In this document: piece after piece, positions 33,740-43,018 of the stretch | Numbering within the stretch: the first letter of the stretch is position 1 | How the letters are laid out: each line of letters starts with the position of its first letter | Origin: Microbulbifer agarilyticus | Lineage (GTDB): Bacteria; Pseudomonadota; Gammaproteobacteria; Pseudomonadales; Cellvibrionaceae | DNA: 64,000 nucleotides | Direction of reading: 5' to 3' | Assembly (NCBI RefSeq): GCF_019800665.1 | Contig: NZ_JAHVKO010000003.1 | Location: forward strand, 682,001-746,000 | Program-made: the position numbers and the translations under genes | Notes under the pieces: generated by a model | What the model was told of the DNA's origin: nothing | The model's input: the letters and a program-made list of their open reading frames with translations, nothing else | The model's database searches: none

Positions 33740-34997
33740 TACGGCATCGGACACAACCCGGTCCTCCTCTCTGACCGACGCACCCGCTGACGCCGCCGAA
33801 AGCGTCAGCGAGCGTCACTGCCTGCTGCTGATCGATCCCGATCAACCCTGCTGCGGCCAATTACAAAATTCTCTCTCGCGACTTGGTTACACGGTAACAC
33901 TGGTGCATTGCGGCCTGGACGCGATTGCCAGTTTTGACCCGCATAAATTTGAGCTGGTGATCACCGACCTGCACCTGCCGGATATGGGTGGGCTCGAAGT
34001 ACTGCGCAAGGTGAAGGGGCTGTGCGCCGAAACCCCGGTGGTGGTGGTCGCCTCCGACAGTGCGGTAAATGATGTGGTGCAGGCACTGCGCCTTGGCGCC
34101 AGCGACTACCTGTTAAAGCCCATTGCCGATGACGGGGTGATTGATCACGCGATTACTCGAGTTGCCGAATCGAGAAAACTCACCGAGCAGAACCGTGCCT
34201 ACCGCGAAGAGCTGGAGGACCGTAACCGCGAAATGCAGGAGCATATTGAACTCCTGCAGCGGGATCACGAGGCGGGCCGTCAACTTCAGCAGCATCTGCT
34301 GCCACGCAGTCCCTACCAGTATCCTGCGGGAATCGAGGCGGCCTACCGTTTGCTGCCGTCGTTGTACCTGAGTGGTGACTTCGTCGACTACGGCCTATTC
34401 GGCGAGCGATTTGTTGCGTTTTACCTGGTGGATGTTTCGGGACACGGCGTGTCCTCGGCGCTGATCACCGCGCTGATCAAGCACAGCATCATGCACCTGT
34501 TGCGCGAGCGCCCATTGTTCAGCCAGCTCGACACCATCGATCAGGACATCACCGCCGTTCTGGAAATGATCAATGCGGAGCTGGTGGCCACCAGTCTCGA
34601 CAAGCACGCGAGTATGTTTGTCGGTGTAGTGGATAGCCGTGCGCGCCAGCTGCACTATGCGGTTGCTGGTCAGGTGCCGATGCCGGCGCTGGTTACAGAA
34701 GAAGGGGCACACTGGTTGCCTGGTAAGGGCCGTCCGCTCGGGCTGTTCCACCGCGGAGGTTGGGAGGTGCGCCACCTTGCACTGCCAGCCTGCTGGCGAC
34801 TGGTGACCTGCTCCGACGGCGTGCTGGAATTGCTGGAGGGCAACCTGCTGGAAAAAGAGGAGGCGCTGCTGAAGATGATCGACACAAGCCGCGGTGACCT
34901 CAACAGTCTGTGTGCGGCCCTCAAGGTGGATACCGCCGAATCGCTACCGGACGATATTGCCATTCTTACCATGCGACAGGACCCTGTCGCGGACTAA
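33723..34997 (+). CDS. Response regulator with PP2C-type phosphatase domain (HsbR/RssB-like)
   Basis: The 424-residue protein has a receiver domain at about 33-150, with phosphoacceptor Asp82 (ITDLHLPDMGG) and Lys132 (DYLLKPI). A helical linker/coiled coil follows (about 155-205), then a SpoIIE-like serine phosphatase domain with LSGDFVDYG, VDVSGHGVSSAL and LVTCSDGVLEL and the end DDIAILTM. In Pseudomonas aeruginosa the same architecture (HsbR) acts on the anti-anti-sigma protein HsbA in the HptB pathway controlling motility and biofilm. The HsbA-like gene follows here, so the same partner switch is likely. The start ATG 33723 lies inside the end of mlaA, indicating coupling. Confidence 0.93.
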   Translation: MNTISDTASDTTRSSSLTDAPADAAESVSERHCLLLIDPDQPCCGQLQNSLSRLGYTVTLVHCGLDAIASFDPHKFELVITDLHLPDMGGLEVLRKVKGLCAETPVVVVASDSAVNDVVQALRLGASDYLLKPIADDGVIDHAITRVAESRKLTEQNRAYREELEDRNREMQEHIELLQRDHEAGRQLQQHLLPRSPYQYPAGIEAAYRLLPSLYLSGDFVDYGLFGERFVAFYLVDVSGHGVSSALITALIKHSIMHLLRERPLFSQLDTIDQDITAVLEMINAELVATSLDKHASMFVGVVDSRARQLHYAVAGQVPMPALVTEEGAHWLPGKGRPLGLFHRGGWEVRHLALPACWRLVTCSDGVLELLEGNLLEKEEALLKMIDTSRGDLNSLCAALKVDTAESLPDDIAILTMRQDPVAD

Positions 34998-35379
34998 GCT
35001 TTTCTATTGGGTCATATGGCCTGCCGGTCACCACTCGGCCCGGTTATTGCTTCATACTTTCATACAGCCGTTGGTTCTCGGTTCATGTGAGGTTCAGCAG
35101 AGCTGTACGAGACTGATCTTGTGGCTTAAATCCCCTGAATAGCCTGATTTTCTGTGGTTACCCACAGGGGGAGTCACACTGGTCTTGTCAGCGCTGTCGG
35201 GCAGGAGTAAGCTCCGCCAAACTAAGGGCATTCAATCGGCACGGGCGCACCAAGCATTGGCACCCGTTCGCATTGTTTGCACCAGCGACGCACAAGGAAG
35301 CGTGCTGCGGTTAAAAGCCGCAACTTAACCGTCTCGCACCTTCGCCTGGGATCAAGGCAGGGTGTGCTTGAGGTCAACT
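34998..35379. other. Intergenic region between hsbR-like and hsbA-like genes
   Basis: These 382 bases hold no convincing gene. A small hairpin GGAG-TAAG-CTCC is at about 35202-35213. A TTGGCAC word near 35257 resembles half of a sigma-54 promoter, but its spacing to a GC is one base short. The second gene probably has its own promoter here. Confidence 0.4.
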
Positions 35380-35919
35380 ATGCAGTCCGGGCAGATAATG
35401 GTTGGTGACCACCAGGGCATTTATGTCGTCAAACTGGTGGGTGATGTGCGCCTCAATCTGTGTACTTCTTTCGATAACTTTATCGACAAGATGTTTTCGC
35501 ACAGTGACTTTCGCGGTGTGGTGTTTGATATGCACGACGCGGAAGGCGTCGACAGTACCACCCTGGGTTTGATGGCGAAAATTGCTTTCCGCTGCGAAGC
35601 GAGCAACGGCAACAAGCCGGTTGTGCTGTGTGAAGACCGCGGCCTGCTACACCTGTTGGATTCCATGGGCTTTGAGGAGCTGATGGAAATTTCCGGCGAC
35701 GCCGATAATGATGCCTACCAGGCGAGCCCTGCACCTCTGCAATGCCACGCACCGGATGAGCACAGTGCCCGTGAAATGGTGCTGGAAGCGCATAAAGTGC
35801 TGATGAGCATGAACGAGCAGAACGAAGAGACTTTCCGCGATTTGGTGCATGCACTCGAGACCGAGCACGCCACCAAGTCTCATGCGGATACCGAGCAAAA
35901 GTCTGCCGCGAACCACTAA
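35380..35919 (+). CDS. STAS-domain anti-anti-sigma factor (HsbA-like)
   Basis: The 179-residue protein starts at ATG 35380 with GAGG seven bases upstream. The STAS fold spans about 5-105 (YVVKLVGDVRLNLCTSFDNF). The phosphorylatable Ser/Thr region is DMHDAEGVDSTTLGLMAKIA, typical of SpoIIAA-like proteins. A C-terminal helical extension of about 60 residues (SAREMVLEAHKVLMSMNEQN) is also found in HsbA. It presumably is dephosphorylated by the preceding phosphatase and sequesters an anti-sigma factor (FlgM in Pseudomonas). Confidence 0.9.
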   Translation: MQSGQIMVGDHQGIYVVKLVGDVRLNLCTSFDNFIDKMFSHSDFRGVVFDMHDAEGVDSTTLGLMAKIAFRCEASNGNKPVVLCEDRGLLHLLDSMGFEELMEISGDADNDAYQASPAPLQCHAPDEHSAREMVLEAHKVLMSMNEQNEETFRDLVHALETEHATKSHADTEQKSAANH

Positions 35920-35971
35920 CTCCTTTCTAATCCTTCTCGCCTCTCTTCGAGGGTAATCTCTTGGAGTTAAT

Positions 35972-36439
35972 CTAATCCGCGTCCAGCTGCGACTCGTCCC
36001 GAGCTTCTGCGCGGGCGCGGGTAAACAGGCCATGGGGCAGGTAAATCAGCTCCGCCACCCGTCGAATCAGGTGCTCCTCGAACGCGTCAATTTCCCCGTC
36101 GGCAAAGGCCACGACCCACATCTGCTTTACCAGCAGGTACTTGTCCCGTTCACTGAAGTTGTCGTTCACCGTCTGGGTGAATTCGTACAGTGAGGTAGCC
36201 TCGTTGCGCTCGGTGAGCGCACGCTCCACCATGTCCTCGGCGGTGGCTTCATCCAGCTGATAGTGGTCCCGCAACAGTCGTACCAGGGCGCTGCGCTCGC
36301 GCGCATCTACCTTCTGGTCTGCGGTGGCAATCTCCGCCATGAGCGCAGCGCTGATCATGCGCACATTTTTTTCCGGGCGCACCTCCACACTTTCGCCAGC
36401 GCCAATCTGTTCGAACAGTTTGCGAAGCTGATGCAGCAT
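35972..36439 (-). CDS. TerB-like domain protein
   Basis: The 155-residue protein starts at ATG 36439 (MLHQLRKLFEQIGAGES) with AGGAG upstream; the longer frame to 36601 overlaps tal. The all-helical TerB-like fold is suggested by SAALMAEIATADQKVDARER, YLLVKQMWVVAFADGEIDAF and EHLIRRVAELIYL: two copies of the acidic A-x-x-DG-x-D/E motif that may bind metal. Many bacteria carry this family; it need not confer tellurite resistance. It follows tal by 70 bases on the same strand and converges with the STAS gene. Confidence 0.88.
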   Translation of the reverse strand: MLHQLRKLFEQIGAGESVEVRPEKNVRMISAALMAEIATADQKVDARERSALVRLLRDHYQLDEATAEDMVERALTERNEATSLYEFTQTVNDNFSERDKYLLVKQMWVVAFADGEIDAFEEHLIRRVAELIYLPHGLFTRARAEARDESQLDAD

Positions 36440-36509
36440 GGTGGTGTGCTCCTGATTGTGTGTCTTGGTTGCAGGGTGCGCGGAAGGGCGCCATGAAGAG
36501 CGCGCTGAA

Positions 36510-37454
36510 TTAACGCGCTTCCTCAAGCAGCGCTTCCAGCTTGAGCTGGTCCGCGACAAAGTTGCGGATACCCTCGGCAAGCTTCTCTGTGGCCATGGCA
36601 TCGGCGTTCAGCTGGTAGCGGAATTCCGCTTCCGACAACGGCTGCTCCGGTTTTGCCTGCGGCACAACGTCTTCATTCAGGCCACTAGCCAGCTCGCCTT
36701 CATCGTCCTGCAGTTCCTGCAGCAACTGCGGGCTGATGGTGAGTCGGTCGCAGCCGGCCAAGGCTTCAATTTCTCCGGTGTTGCGGAAGCTGGCACCCAT
36801 CACGATGGTGGGGTAACCGCGGGATTTGTAGTATTCGTAGATGCTGGCTACCGACAATACGCCGGGGTCATCCTCTGCAGTGTAGTCATCGCGCCCGGTA
36901 CTGGCCTTGTACCAGTCGAGAATGCGGCCCACGAACGGGGAGATCAGGGTGACGCCGGCTTCGGCACAGGCCACCGCCTGGCACTGGCTGAACAGCAGCG
37001 TGAGGTTGCAGTGGATGCCTTCCTTCTCCAGCAGCGAGGCGGCGGCAATGCCTTCCCAGGTGGAGGCCAGCTTGATCAGCACGCGCTCGCGGCCCACGCC
37101 TTCCTGTTCGTACAGGGTGATCAGACGGCGGGCGTACTCCACGCTGGCGCGGGTATCAAAAGACAGGCGTGCGTCGACTTCGGTGGAAACCAAGCCGGGG
37201 ACGATCTGCAGAATTTCCTTGCCGATGGACACTGCCAGCTTCATGGAAGCCTGAGCGATCACATCGCCACCCTGAGATTCCGCCCAGGCCAAGGCGTCTT
37301 TTACGTGCTGCTGATACTGTGGCAGTTGGGCGGCTTTCAAAAGCAGGGACGGGTTGGTGGTCGCATCCTGCGGCTGATAGCGGCGGATAGCTTCGATATC
37401 GCCGGTATCGGCAACCACCAGGCTGCGTTTCTTGAGTTGTTCCAGTTTGTTCAT
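36510..37454 (-). CDS. tal: Transaldolase
   Basis: The 314-residue enzyme of the pentose phosphate pathway exchanges dihydroxyacetone between sedoheptulose-7-P and glyceraldehyde-3-P. The class-I aldolase Schiff-base lysine is Lys128 in [13 protein letters not shown]. The N-terminal signature [13 protein letters not shown] and [19 protein letters not shown] are typical of TalB-type enzymes (about 317 residues). ATG at 37454. It probably shares a transcript with dusA (52-base gap) upstream and the TerB gene downstream. Confidence 0.97.
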   Translation of the reverse strand: MNKLEQLKKRSLVVADTGDIEAIRRYQPQDATTNPSLLLKAAQLPQYQQHVKDALAWAESQGGDVIAQASMKLAVSIGKEILQIVPGLVSTEVDARLSFDTRASVEYARRLITLYEQEGVGRERVLIKLASTWEGIAAASLLEKEGIHCNLTLLFSQCQAVACAEAGVTLISPFVGRILDWYKASTGRDDYTAEDDPGVLSVASIYEYYKSRGYPTIVMGASFRNTGEIEALAGCDRLTISPQLLQELQDDEGELASGLNEDVVPQAKPEQPLSEAEFRYQLNADAMATEKLAEGIRNFVADQLKLEALLEEAR

Positions 37455-37506
37455 TTCGTCCCCACGTCCTTATCGTTAAAACCTGTATTCAAAATCGTTC
37501 TTGCGC

Positions 37507-38559
37507 TCAGGCGGCGCTGCTCACCAGGCCAAGCGCCTGCTCCAGTACTTCCGGTCCGGCGCCCGCCTTGTGGGCGCGCTCGCTCAAGTGGCGGCGGAAG
37601 CGGCGTGCGCCGGGCACACCCTGAAACAGACCCATCATATGGCGGGTAATGTGTTTCAGGTGCTGTCCTTTCGTCAGCTCCCGCTCAATATACGGCAACA
37701 TCTGGTGCACGACTTGTGCCGGGGTTGGCCCCGGTTCGCCGCCAAACAGGGCTGCGTCCACATCAGCCAGCAGCGCTGGCGTCTGATACGCTGCGCGCCC
37801 GAGCATAACACCATCCAGCAGCTGTAGATGTTGCTGGCACTCTTCAATCGAGTTGATGCCACCGTTCAACACAATTTCCAGCTCCGGATAATCCTTCTTC
37901 AGCTGGTACACCATGTCGTATTTAAGCGGTGGTATCTCGCGGTTCTCCTTTGGACTCAGGCCATTCAGCCAAGCTTTGCGCGCGTGCACGATGAAGGTGG
38001 TGATTCCGGCCCGGGCCTGTGCTTCCACAAAGCGTGTCAGCCCCGGGTAGTCTTCCATATCGTCGATACCGATGCGGTGCTTTACCGTCACCGGGATCGA
38101 AACCGCTCCGCGCATGGCACCCAGGCATTCTGCCACCAGGTCCGGCTCTGCCATCAGGCAGGCACCGAAGCGGCCTTTTTTCACCCGGTCACTGGGGCAG
38201 CCGCAGTTCAGGTTCAGTTCGCTGTAGCCCCATTGCTCGGCAATTTCCGCGCAGCGCGCCAGGTCTTTCGGGTCGCTGCCACCGAGCTGCAGCGCAACCG
38301 GCTGCTCCTCCACGTTAAAGTCCAGGTGGCTCTGCTGGTCACCAAACAAGATCGCACCAGTGGTCACCATTTCCGTGTACAGCAGGGCATTTTTACCGAA
38401 CAGGCGCCAGAAGTAGCGGCAGTGGCGGTCGCTCCAATCCATCAGCGGTGCGGTGCAAAAACGATGGGATACCGCAGTGGCGGTGCCGGAGGTCGGGCGC
38501 GAGGCCGGATCCGTTACCGTAGGCGAGGAAGATGGGGAAGAAGAGGGTGCGTCGGACAT
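37507..38559 (-). CDS. dusA: tRNA-dihydrouridine synthase A
   Basis: The 350-residue flavoprotein reduces uridines in the tRNA D-loop. DusA features are [20 protein letters not shown] (catalytic Cys in NCGCPS), [29 protein letters not shown] and NGGI. The ATG at 38559 was chosen over a TTG three codons earlier. About 25 Ser/Pro/Thr residues precede the conserved core ([20 protein letters not shown]), longer than in E. coli DusA. Transcribed with tal. Confidence 0.96.
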   Translation of the reverse strand: MSDAPSSSPSSSPTVTDPASRPTSGTATAVSHRFCTAPLMDWSDRHCRYFWRLFGKNALLYTEMVTTGAILFGDQQSHLDFNVEEQPVALQLGGSDPKDLARCAEIAEQWGYSELNLNCGCPSDRVKKGRFGACLMAEPDLVAECLGAMRGAVSIPVTVKHRIGIDDMEDYPGLTRFVEAQARAGITTFIVHARKAWLNGLSPKENREIPPLKYDMVYQLKKDYPELEIVLNGGINSIEECQQHLQLLDGVMLGRAAYQTPALLADVDAALFGGEPGPTPAQVVHQMLPYIERELTKGQHLKHITRHMMGLFQGVPGARRFRRHLSERAHKAGAGPEVLEQALGLVSSAA

Positions 38560-38631
38560 AAACAGCAAATCAGGGGGAAATTCTGCCCGCAGTATAACAG
38601 GCAGTAGGGCATCAAGTACCTAGTCAACTAC

Positions 38632-39840
38632 CTAGAGGTTACGCTCCTTGGCTCCTTCCTTGCTGCTCTGTTCCGAGGCCATTGCCGCAGGGCTCCAGTC
38701 ACGGTTTGACTCCAGTTGCGGTCGCAATTTCTTCAGTACGCTGCGCGCGGTCGCTCGGTAACTGGTGAGTTTGCCGCCTGCCACCGCGACGATGCGCGGG
38801 TGCTTGTCATCGTCGCAGCAAATCATGGTTTCGCGGCTGCGTGAAAAGGGGTTGTTATTGGCGCCTGGCAATACACGCAAGCCAGCCCAGCTGTCGCTGA
38901 GCTCACTTAACTGCAGCGGGCGGGTTTCCGGAAAGTACTGTTTCAGGGTCCGCAACAGGTACGCCTTTTCCTCGAGCGTCGGTTTTACCTCGGAAGGATT
39001 GCCATGGTAGGGGCGCTCGGTGGTGCCTATTAGGGTTTCGCCTTGCCAGGGCATCACAAACACCGCGCGACCGTCTTCTGCTTCCACATAAAAAATCTTA
39101 TTGGAGATTTTCAGCGGTACCTGAATATGGGTGCCTGCCACCAGCTCCAGTGGCGGCAGCTTGGCGCCGGGGGAGCACTTGCTGTTGGTCTCACTAATCC
39201 ACGGGCCGGTGCAATTCACCAGCACGCGACAGTGCAGGGTGTTTAACTGCCCCTGATGGAAATAATCCGCACGCACGAAGCGGTCGGTGACTTCCGCGCC
39301 GACCAGGCTTCCCGGGCAAATCAACTCCGCGCCACCGCGTTCCGCGGTGCGGATGACTTCCTGGGTTAGCGCTGCATCATCGGTCTGCGCATCGAAATAG
39401 CGGTACACCGCAATCAGGTCATCACTATTCAGTCCCGAGAGGGCCTGATGGTCGTGGATACTTATCTTGCGAAAGCGGGATTGCGAAGAAAACACCCCGG
39501 CCAGCAGTGCGTACAGGCTTAGCCCGAGTCTGATCTTCCAGGGTGCACGGCGGCTGTGCCGGTACACCGGGATCATAAACGGCACCATATGCACCAGGTC
39601 TGGCTTGTGGGTGAGCAGCCAGCGACGCTCGTTCAGGCATTCCCGCACCAGCGAGAGTTGGCCGCTTTCCAAATAGCGCAGTCCGCCGTGGATCAGTTTG
39701 GACGAGCGTGAAGACGTGCCACAGGCGATGGCCTCCTGTTCGAGGATGGCAACGCGGAAGCCCTCGGCCGTCAGCGCTTCGGCAACGCCCGCTCCCTGAA
39801 TACCTGCCCCGACAACCAGAACATCATATTCCGTAGACAT
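38632..39840 (-). CDS. FAD-dependent glycerol-3-phosphate dehydrogenase-like protein (short GlpD)
   Basis: The 402-residue protein begins with a Rossmann FAD motif (VLVVGAGIQGAGVAEALTAE) and the GlpD hallmark SSRSSKLIHGGLRYLESGQL. NCTGPWISE, IGTTERPYHGNP and VAVAGGKLTSYR are also typical. Characterised GlpD enzymes have about 500 residues with a C-terminal helical domain; that domain is absent here and the protein ends soon after the GKLTSYR motif. Its 17-base overlap with the GDPD-fold gene upstream suggests a role in glycerophosphodiester or glycerol-3-phosphate use. Function as an active oxidase is likely but unproven. Confidence 0.88.
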   Translation of the reverse strand: MSTEYDVLVVGAGIQGAGVAEALTAEGFRVAILEQEAIACGTSSRSSKLIHGGLRYLESGQLSLVRECLNERRWLLTHKPDLVHMVPFMIPVYRHSRRAPWKIRLGLSLYALLAGVFSSQSRFRKISIHDHQALSGLNSDDLIAVYRYFDAQTDDAALTQEVIRTAERGGAELICPGSLVGAEVTDRFVRADYFHQGQLNTLHCRVLVNCTGPWISETNSKCSPGAKLPPLELVAGTHIQVPLKISNKIFYVEAEDGRAVFVMPWQGETLIGTTERPYHGNPSEVKPTLEEKAYLLRTLKQYFPETRPLQLSELSDSWAGLRVLPGANNNPFSRSRETMICCDDDKHPRIVAVAGGKLTSYRATARSVLKKLRPQLESNRDWSPAAMASEQSSKEGAKERNL

Positions 39841-40516
39841 TGCTGGCCTCGCGCGAGCGCATTAGCAGCGGCAGGTTGCCGGTGAGAATATGGTGGGCAC
39901 CCCGGTGGCGCCAGTGCACCGCACCTTGTGTGGTATTGATTTCATGCACCACCCATTGCCAGGGGCCGGGGGGCAGCTCCTGGCAATCCACCGCCGCCTG
40001 ATCAATCAGCAAGTAATCCGGTGCCAGGGTAACCACTTCCGCAGACAGGCAATGGGACACGCTCGGCACCCGTAGTGCCACAACATCAAAACCCAGATTG
40101 CGCGCCAGTCGCAGACTGCGCAGGTCCGAAGTAAGTAGAACGAAATTGTCCGCAGGGCCGTGAATGTCTTCCAGCAGGCGCTCAATGGCCTTCTCTGCGC
40201 CGATCTGCGCCAAAGTGTCGGGATTCAGTTCCACAAACCACTCGAGATGGCGGTGGCGATTAGCCCAGTCCACCAGCTGCTGAAAGCTACTGAGAGGCAG
40301 AGTCCTGAGGTCTTTATCTTTCAGGCAGCCCAGCGGCGCCGAGATCGCGGCCTGAGGGAACTGCATGCCATCCCCGGTACAGCACCAGGGTGTCAGGTTC
40401 TTGCTGAACTGTACTTCGGTAGCGATGGCGCAGGCGCCAAGACCGTGGGCGGCCTCGAAGGCGGCAAGGGTATTTTCCGGATGGTGGATTTTGTCGCCCA
40501 AGTGCGCAATCAACAT
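39824..40516 (-). CDS. GDPD-fold protein with lost catalytic residues
   Basis: The 230-residue protein aligns with glycerophosphodiester phosphodiesterases: AHLGDKIHHPENTLAAFEAA corresponds to the AHRGxxxxxPENT motif. The Arg of HRG is Leu, the metal-binding ExD (usual GIELDVQ) reads AIATEVQ, and the HD of the next strand (usual VIHDD) reads CCTGD. ELNPD and LLTSDLRSLRLAR are retained. It therefore has the fold but probably not the usual metal-dependent activity. It is the first gene of a pair with the GlpD-like oxidase. Confidence 0.82.
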   Translation of the reverse strand: MLIAHLGDKIHHPENTLAAFEAAHGLGACAIATEVQFSKNLTPWCCTGDGMQFPQAAISAPLGCLKDKDLRTLPLSSFQQLVDWANRHRHLEWFVELNPDTLAQIGAEKAIERLLEDIHGPADNFVLLTSDLRSLRLARNLGFDVVALRVPSVSHCLSAEVVTLAPDYLLIDQAAVDCQELPPGPWQWVVHEINTTQGAVHWRHRGAHHILTGNLPLLMRSREASNVYGI

Positions 40517-40717
40517 CGATAGGGGTTCCCGCCAGGCGTAGCCTTATTGTGTGGAAAAGGAGGGAGATACCGCAAAATCTCTAATTGAAAAATAGTTGCT
40601 GTGTGGCCGCTTGCAAGGAACCGGTGGCGCATGCTTTGACGCCAACTTTCCACTGCGTTATTCCACGATCAAATCGTTCGAGACACGCCGCCTACACTGA
40701 AAGAGGCTCGCATCGCT

Positions 40718-41221
40718 GTGTTAGAGGTATTGAAGTTGGCACTGGCATCTGAAGTCTCATTCGCGAAGGTTGTCCCGTGGAAGAAAACGGCGAAATTATG
40801 CTCGTGGCGTAGGGTACTGTTACTGCCTCTTGTAGTATTGGGGCTAGTACTGGGACAGGTATTGGGGGTGGCTGAGTTTGCGGTTGCCAGCAGTGTTGGA
40901 GAAACGGCCACAGGAACCGTTCGCATAAGCCTGACACTGCCTCCCAGCGTCACGCTCGAAGATTCAGACTCCCTTGCTGCCAATGCTGAGCGTACATCCG
41001 TTCAGTTTTCCGGACATCATGCCGCGACTTCCCCCACGCTGTGTTTACGCCACTTCCCCAGAGCTACCTTTCGGGTAATTTGGCTTGTGTCAGACTCCGA
41101 GTCGGCAATGCCAGAGGGCTACCATTCACATCGTTTTTCCGGTGGTAAAACCTGTATCCCTCTCCCCTCGTGGGATGGCGAGCAGCCTTCATCAAAACAA
41201 GTGCTTATCGCCGCTGAATAG
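40718..41221 (+). CDS. Putative small secreted protein next to the pilus genes
   Basis: No family recognised. The frame (167 residues from a GTG) has a basic start followed by a strong hydrophobic segment (RVLLLPLVVLGLVLGQVLGV) and AEFAVASS, resembling a long signal peptide. The rest (GTVRISLTLPPSVTLEDSDS, CLRHFPRATFRVIWLVSDS, CIPLP) looks like a beta-strand-rich exported domain with two cysteines. It precedes the fimbrial chaperone by 103 bases on the same strand, so it may be a pilus accessory protein. The start is uncertain; the coding call rests on signal peptide and context. Confidence 0.6.
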   Translation: MLEVLKLALASEVSFAKVVPWKKTAKLCSWRRVLLLPLVVLGLVLGQVLGVAEFAVASSVGETATGTVRISLTLPPSVTLEDSDSLAANAERTSVQFSGHHAATSPTLCLRHFPRATFRVIWLVSDSESAMPEGYHSHRFSGGKTCIPLPSWDGEQPSSKQVLIAAE

Positions 41222-41324
41222 AGCCTGAATAGCCCCTAAAAAATCCAAAATTTTTCTGGTTGTTTATCCGCACCAGCCCCTTAAAATGGCTAAAAATACG
41301 AAAGGATTTAGCTAGTAGCGGATT

Positions 41325-42005
41325 ATGAAAAAGCTTTTGGCAGTTCTGCTTATCTGCGTGGCCGGCCCGGCATGGTCGGCGATGTCTCTGGATAAAATGA
41401 TCGTCCACATGGACGCGATTCCCAATGCGCGGGAAGACATCGTTGTTTACAACCCCGATCAGGAAACTCTGTATGTCCAGACAGAAGTATTCCGCGTGGA
41501 TAACCCGGGGACAGAAGATGAAAAGCTTGTCCCTGTTGTGAATCCCGAAGACTTTAAATTGTTGATTAGCCCCAGCAAGGCCGTGATTCCCGCAGGGGCA
41601 CAAAAGCGTTTTCGCTTGATGAATGTCGAATCTGGAATCGAGCGGGAACGGGTCTATCGGGTGACCTTTAAGCCGGTGGTAGGAGAAATCACCACCGAGG
41701 CATCGGGCCTAAAAGTGCTGGTCGCATTTCAGGCGCTGATTTTTGTGCAGCCGGTCGGCGGAACCTATGCATTGCAGCTCGAACACTCTGGCGACCAGAT
41801 CAAACTGAAAAACAACGGCGCCGTGAATGCGGAAATCATTGGCGTTCAGCACTGTGTATCTGAGCAGCAGTGTTCACCAGTCGAGCTGGCTGGAAGACTG
41901 TACCCGGGCGCGGAAAAGCTGATTCCTTTGGATAAAAAAGGTGGCTATTTGGAAGTCCGCGCGTTTGATGGCGATAAATCAGAAACCGTAAAACTGCCGC
42001 TGTAA
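41325..42005 (+). CDS. Periplasmic pilus chaperone (alternative chaperone-usher type)
   Basis: The 226-residue protein has a signal peptide (MKKLLAVLLICVAGPAWSA) and the PapD-like fold: MIVHMDAIPNAREDIVVYNP for the first strands, then LLISPSKAVIPAGAQKRFRL and RVYRVTFKPVVG, the last resembling the chaperone beta-strand motif YRVxxxP. Such chaperones donate a strand to nascent pilins in the periplasm. The pilin, usher and adhesin genes of the cluster lie on the other strand and end 11 bases away, an unusual split. Close to CupE4/alpha-fimbriae chaperones by general appearance. Confidence 0.85.
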   Translation: MKKLLAVLLICVAGPAWSAMSLDKMIVHMDAIPNAREDIVVYNPDQETLYVQTEVFRVDNPGTEDEKLVPVVNPEDFKLLISPSKAVIPAGAQKRFRLMNVESGIERERVYRVTFKPVVGEITTEASGLKVLVAFQALIFVQPVGGTYALQLEHSGDQIKLKNNGAVNAEIIGVQHCVSEQQCSPVELAGRLYPGAEKLIPLDKKGGYLEVRAFDGDKSETVKLPL

Positions 42006-42016
42006 CGCGCCGGGCG

Positions 42017-43018
42017 TTACTCTGGCGTCACCGTAATGTGCAAGGTATCGGTATATTGCGTGTCGACGGCACTCGTCCAGTCAGAGGCCTGTACCGTGAT
42101 AAAGATGGTCGCATTATCGAGATTGCAGGAAAGGTCGGTTGTGCGGGTGAAGGTACCCGGTACGGTGCCGTCACTCGCAGCGGACGTTCCGCTACCCGCT
42201 GAGACTGATCCTGCAAACGCGACCTCGTATGGCATCACATCCGCAGTATTGCTGCCATTGAGCTGAAACGGGTAACTTCCTCCGCCGGTCCCGGTCGTGC
42301 CATTTTCACTCAAGAATGACACGTTGTATTCACTGAACCCCGTTCCGCCAACACAAATATCCTCCCGCTGAAAGATCGGTTGGCTGGCACTGGAGGGGCG
42401 GGTAAGCGGAATATCATTCAGTCGCCTCACGACAATTTGTGAGGGAATGGTGACGTTTACGGTAAAAGCGATATCGTTGAATTCGGTGCAACCACTGCTG
42501 CCACAGCCGCCGGTTTGGCGGGCTGAGAATGTAAATGGTGCGCTGTAAGTGCCGGGAGCCAGTCCTTGAGTAGCGAGCGGATCCACCGTTACGGTAATCG
42601 CTACCGCTTGTAAGGTGTTAGTGCCGTTCATTTCCACCTCGCTGCCATCCGCGGGAATGGCAGCGCTGAAATTGGTCGCATCGGTATAAGTGATGGATAC
42701 CGGCAGCGTAACATTACCGGGGCCTGTCAATAAGAAGTTCGTTCCGTCATTATCTGCGGTAATAGACACGAGATAGGCGAGGAAGTTGGATGGGTGGCAG
42801 GCACTCTTGTTGGACTGCCACTTACAGCTTTGCAGTTCAAAATTCAGGTCGGCGCTTTCCCCAGTACCGGTTGCGTACTGTTGATCCAGTGTCCCGCCAT
42901 CCAGATTGCAAACCCTGAGCGCAAAGTCGACGGAGCAATAGTCATTGGCAAAGGCTTTATTGCCGGACAAGAGCGTTAGCGCTAATAACAGCAGAAATAG
43001 TTTAGTGAGTTGACGCAA
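42017..43018 (-). CDS. Putative tip adhesin/minor pilin of the chaperone-usher cluster
   Basis: The frame runs to a GTG at 43045, but an AGGAGG site lies inside it, nine bases before a TTG at 43018 that begins a clean signal peptide (RQLTKLFLLLLALTLLSGNK). From there the protein has about 333 residues. Two Ig-like/pilin regions are seen, the N-terminal with many cysteines (YCSVDFALRVCNLDGG, LQSCKWQSNKSACHPS). The C-terminal one (IVVRRLNDIPLTRPSSASQP ... AVDTQYTDTLHITVTPE) resembles the major pilin (ADYTDTLTVTV). This two-domain pattern matches tip proteins such as CupE6. It overlaps the usher end by 17 bases. Confidence 0.82.
   Translation of the reverse strand: MRQLTKLFLLLLALTLLSGNKAFANDYCSVDFALRVCNLDGGTLDQQYATGTGESADLNFELQSCKWQSNKSACHPSNFLAYLVSITADNDGTNFLLTGPGNVTLPVSITYTDATNFSAAIPADGSEVEMNGTNTLQAVAITVTVDPLATQGLAPGTYSAPFTFSARQTGGCGSSGCTEFNDIAFTVNVTIPSQIVVRRLNDIPLTRPSSASQPIFQREDICVGGTGFSEYNVSFLSENGTTGTGGGSYPFQLNGSNTADVMPYEVAFAGSVSAGSGTSAASDGTVPGTFTRTTDLSCNLDNATIFITVQASDWTSAVDTQYTDTLHITVTPE

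Noticed and set aside
35254..35275. Sigma-54-like promoter TTGGCACCCGTTCGCATTG
   Set aside because: The spacing between GG and GC is nine instead of ten bases and the -12 element is poor.
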